A stretch of 64,000 nt of DNA from Erythrobacter sp. JK5 (GTDB taxonomy: Bacteria > Pseudomonadota > Alphaproteobacteria > Sphingomonadales > Sphingomonadaceae). Below are positions 63,930-64,000 of the stretch, one piece after another; position 1 is the stretch's first letter; every line of letters starts with the position of its first letter. The notes beneath the pieces are model-generated. The model saw only the letters and a list, made by a program, of their open reading frames with translations. It was not told where the DNA came from and did not search any database. The stretch lies in NCBI RefSeq assembly GCF_018205975.1, contig NZ_CP073577.1, positions 186,001 to 250,000 on the forward strand, given 5' to 3'. The translations under genes and the position numbers were made by a program.

Positions 63930-64000
63930 CCCCTCCCTTGGGGAGGGGATCGAGGGGGTGGTTGCGAGCCGCAAAGCTCGTACTTGCCACGGCACCACCC
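63930..64000. repeat. Intergenic G/C-rich repeat with hairpin, cut by window edge
   Basis: CCCCTCCC (63930-63937) pairs with GGGAGGGG (63941-63948), and the following GGGGGTGGTT can pair with the ACCACCC at the window end. Such compound hairpins are a frequent intergenic repeat in sphingomonads; it may also terminate the acyl-CoA dehydrogenase gene. Confidence 0.6.

Overview
The window is high-GC DNA from an aerobic anoxygenic phototrophic alphaproteobacterium. Gene order and content resemble the Erythrobacter/Porphyrobacter/Citromicrobium group of Sphingomonadales; this placement is inferred from gene order and protein character, not from a search. The core is a photosynthesis gene cluster running from about 19.1 to 57.3 kb. 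The only Mg-protoporphyrin cyclase present is the oxygen-dependent AcsF; no bchE, pufQ, pufC, pufX, puc antenna genes or crtA/B/E/I are seen.

Layout. (1) 1-5.9 kb: cbb3 oxidase operon ccoNOQP-ccoG (minus strand; ccoG runs off the left edge) and an FNR/FixK-type regulator, with two perfect FNR boxes. (2) 6.0-18.2 kb: OmpW porin, acetyl-CoA synthetase, a two-subunit sodium:solute symporter whose large subunit is frameshifted, KDPG aldolase, flavoprotein oxidoreductases (one fused to a VTT membrane domain), DoxX, NupC, a CDP-alcohol phosphatidyltransferase and a DUF1499 protein. (3) 18.4-19.0 kb: a pseudoazurin-like lipoprotein ending in a strong terminator. (4) 34.6 down to 19.1 kb, minus strand: one long operon bchF-N-B-H-L-M-lhaA-puhA-B-C-orf-acsF-puhE-hemA, with mostly overlapping stops and starts. 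(5) 34.9-41.5 kb, plus strand: aerR-ppsR, then bchG-pucC-like-bchP-tspO-orf. (6) 41.5-42.4 kb: repeats and one small lipoprotein gene. (7) 51.0 down to 42.5 kb, minus strand: crtF, then bchC-X-Y-Z-pufB-A-L-M. (8) 51.1-53.5 kb, plus strand: crtD (frameshifted) and crtC (no normal start codon). (9) 57.3 down to 53.5 kb, minus strand: bchI-D-O and a small membrane protein. (10) 57.4-61.2 kb: a ferric-iron ABC transporter with a Fur/Mur-type box. (11) 61.3-64 kb: ferredoxin-NADP reductase, an unknown gene, an acyl-CoA dehydrogenase and an intergenic repeat.

How it works together. HemA supplies 5-aminolevulinate. BchIDH, BchM, AcsF, BchLNB, BchF, BchXYZ, BchC, BchG and BchP make bacteriochlorophyll a. 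CrtCDF finish an acyclic methoxy carotenoid. PufBALM and PuhA form the LH1-reaction centre, assembled with LhaA, PuhB, PuhC and PuhE. PpsR and AerR are the likely regulators: good TGT-N12-ACA operators lie before bchC, between crtF and crtD, before bchF and before bchG. The oxidase genes beside the cluster appear to be under FNR-type control. The reaction centre lacks a tetraheme cytochrome gene here, which makes the nearby blue-copper lipoprotein a candidate electron donor.

Main oddities: apparent single-base deletions in crtD and in the symporter gene, a crtC whose expected start is ACG, a PpsR with only one cysteine, and an FNR-type regulator without the usual N-terminal cysteine cluster.
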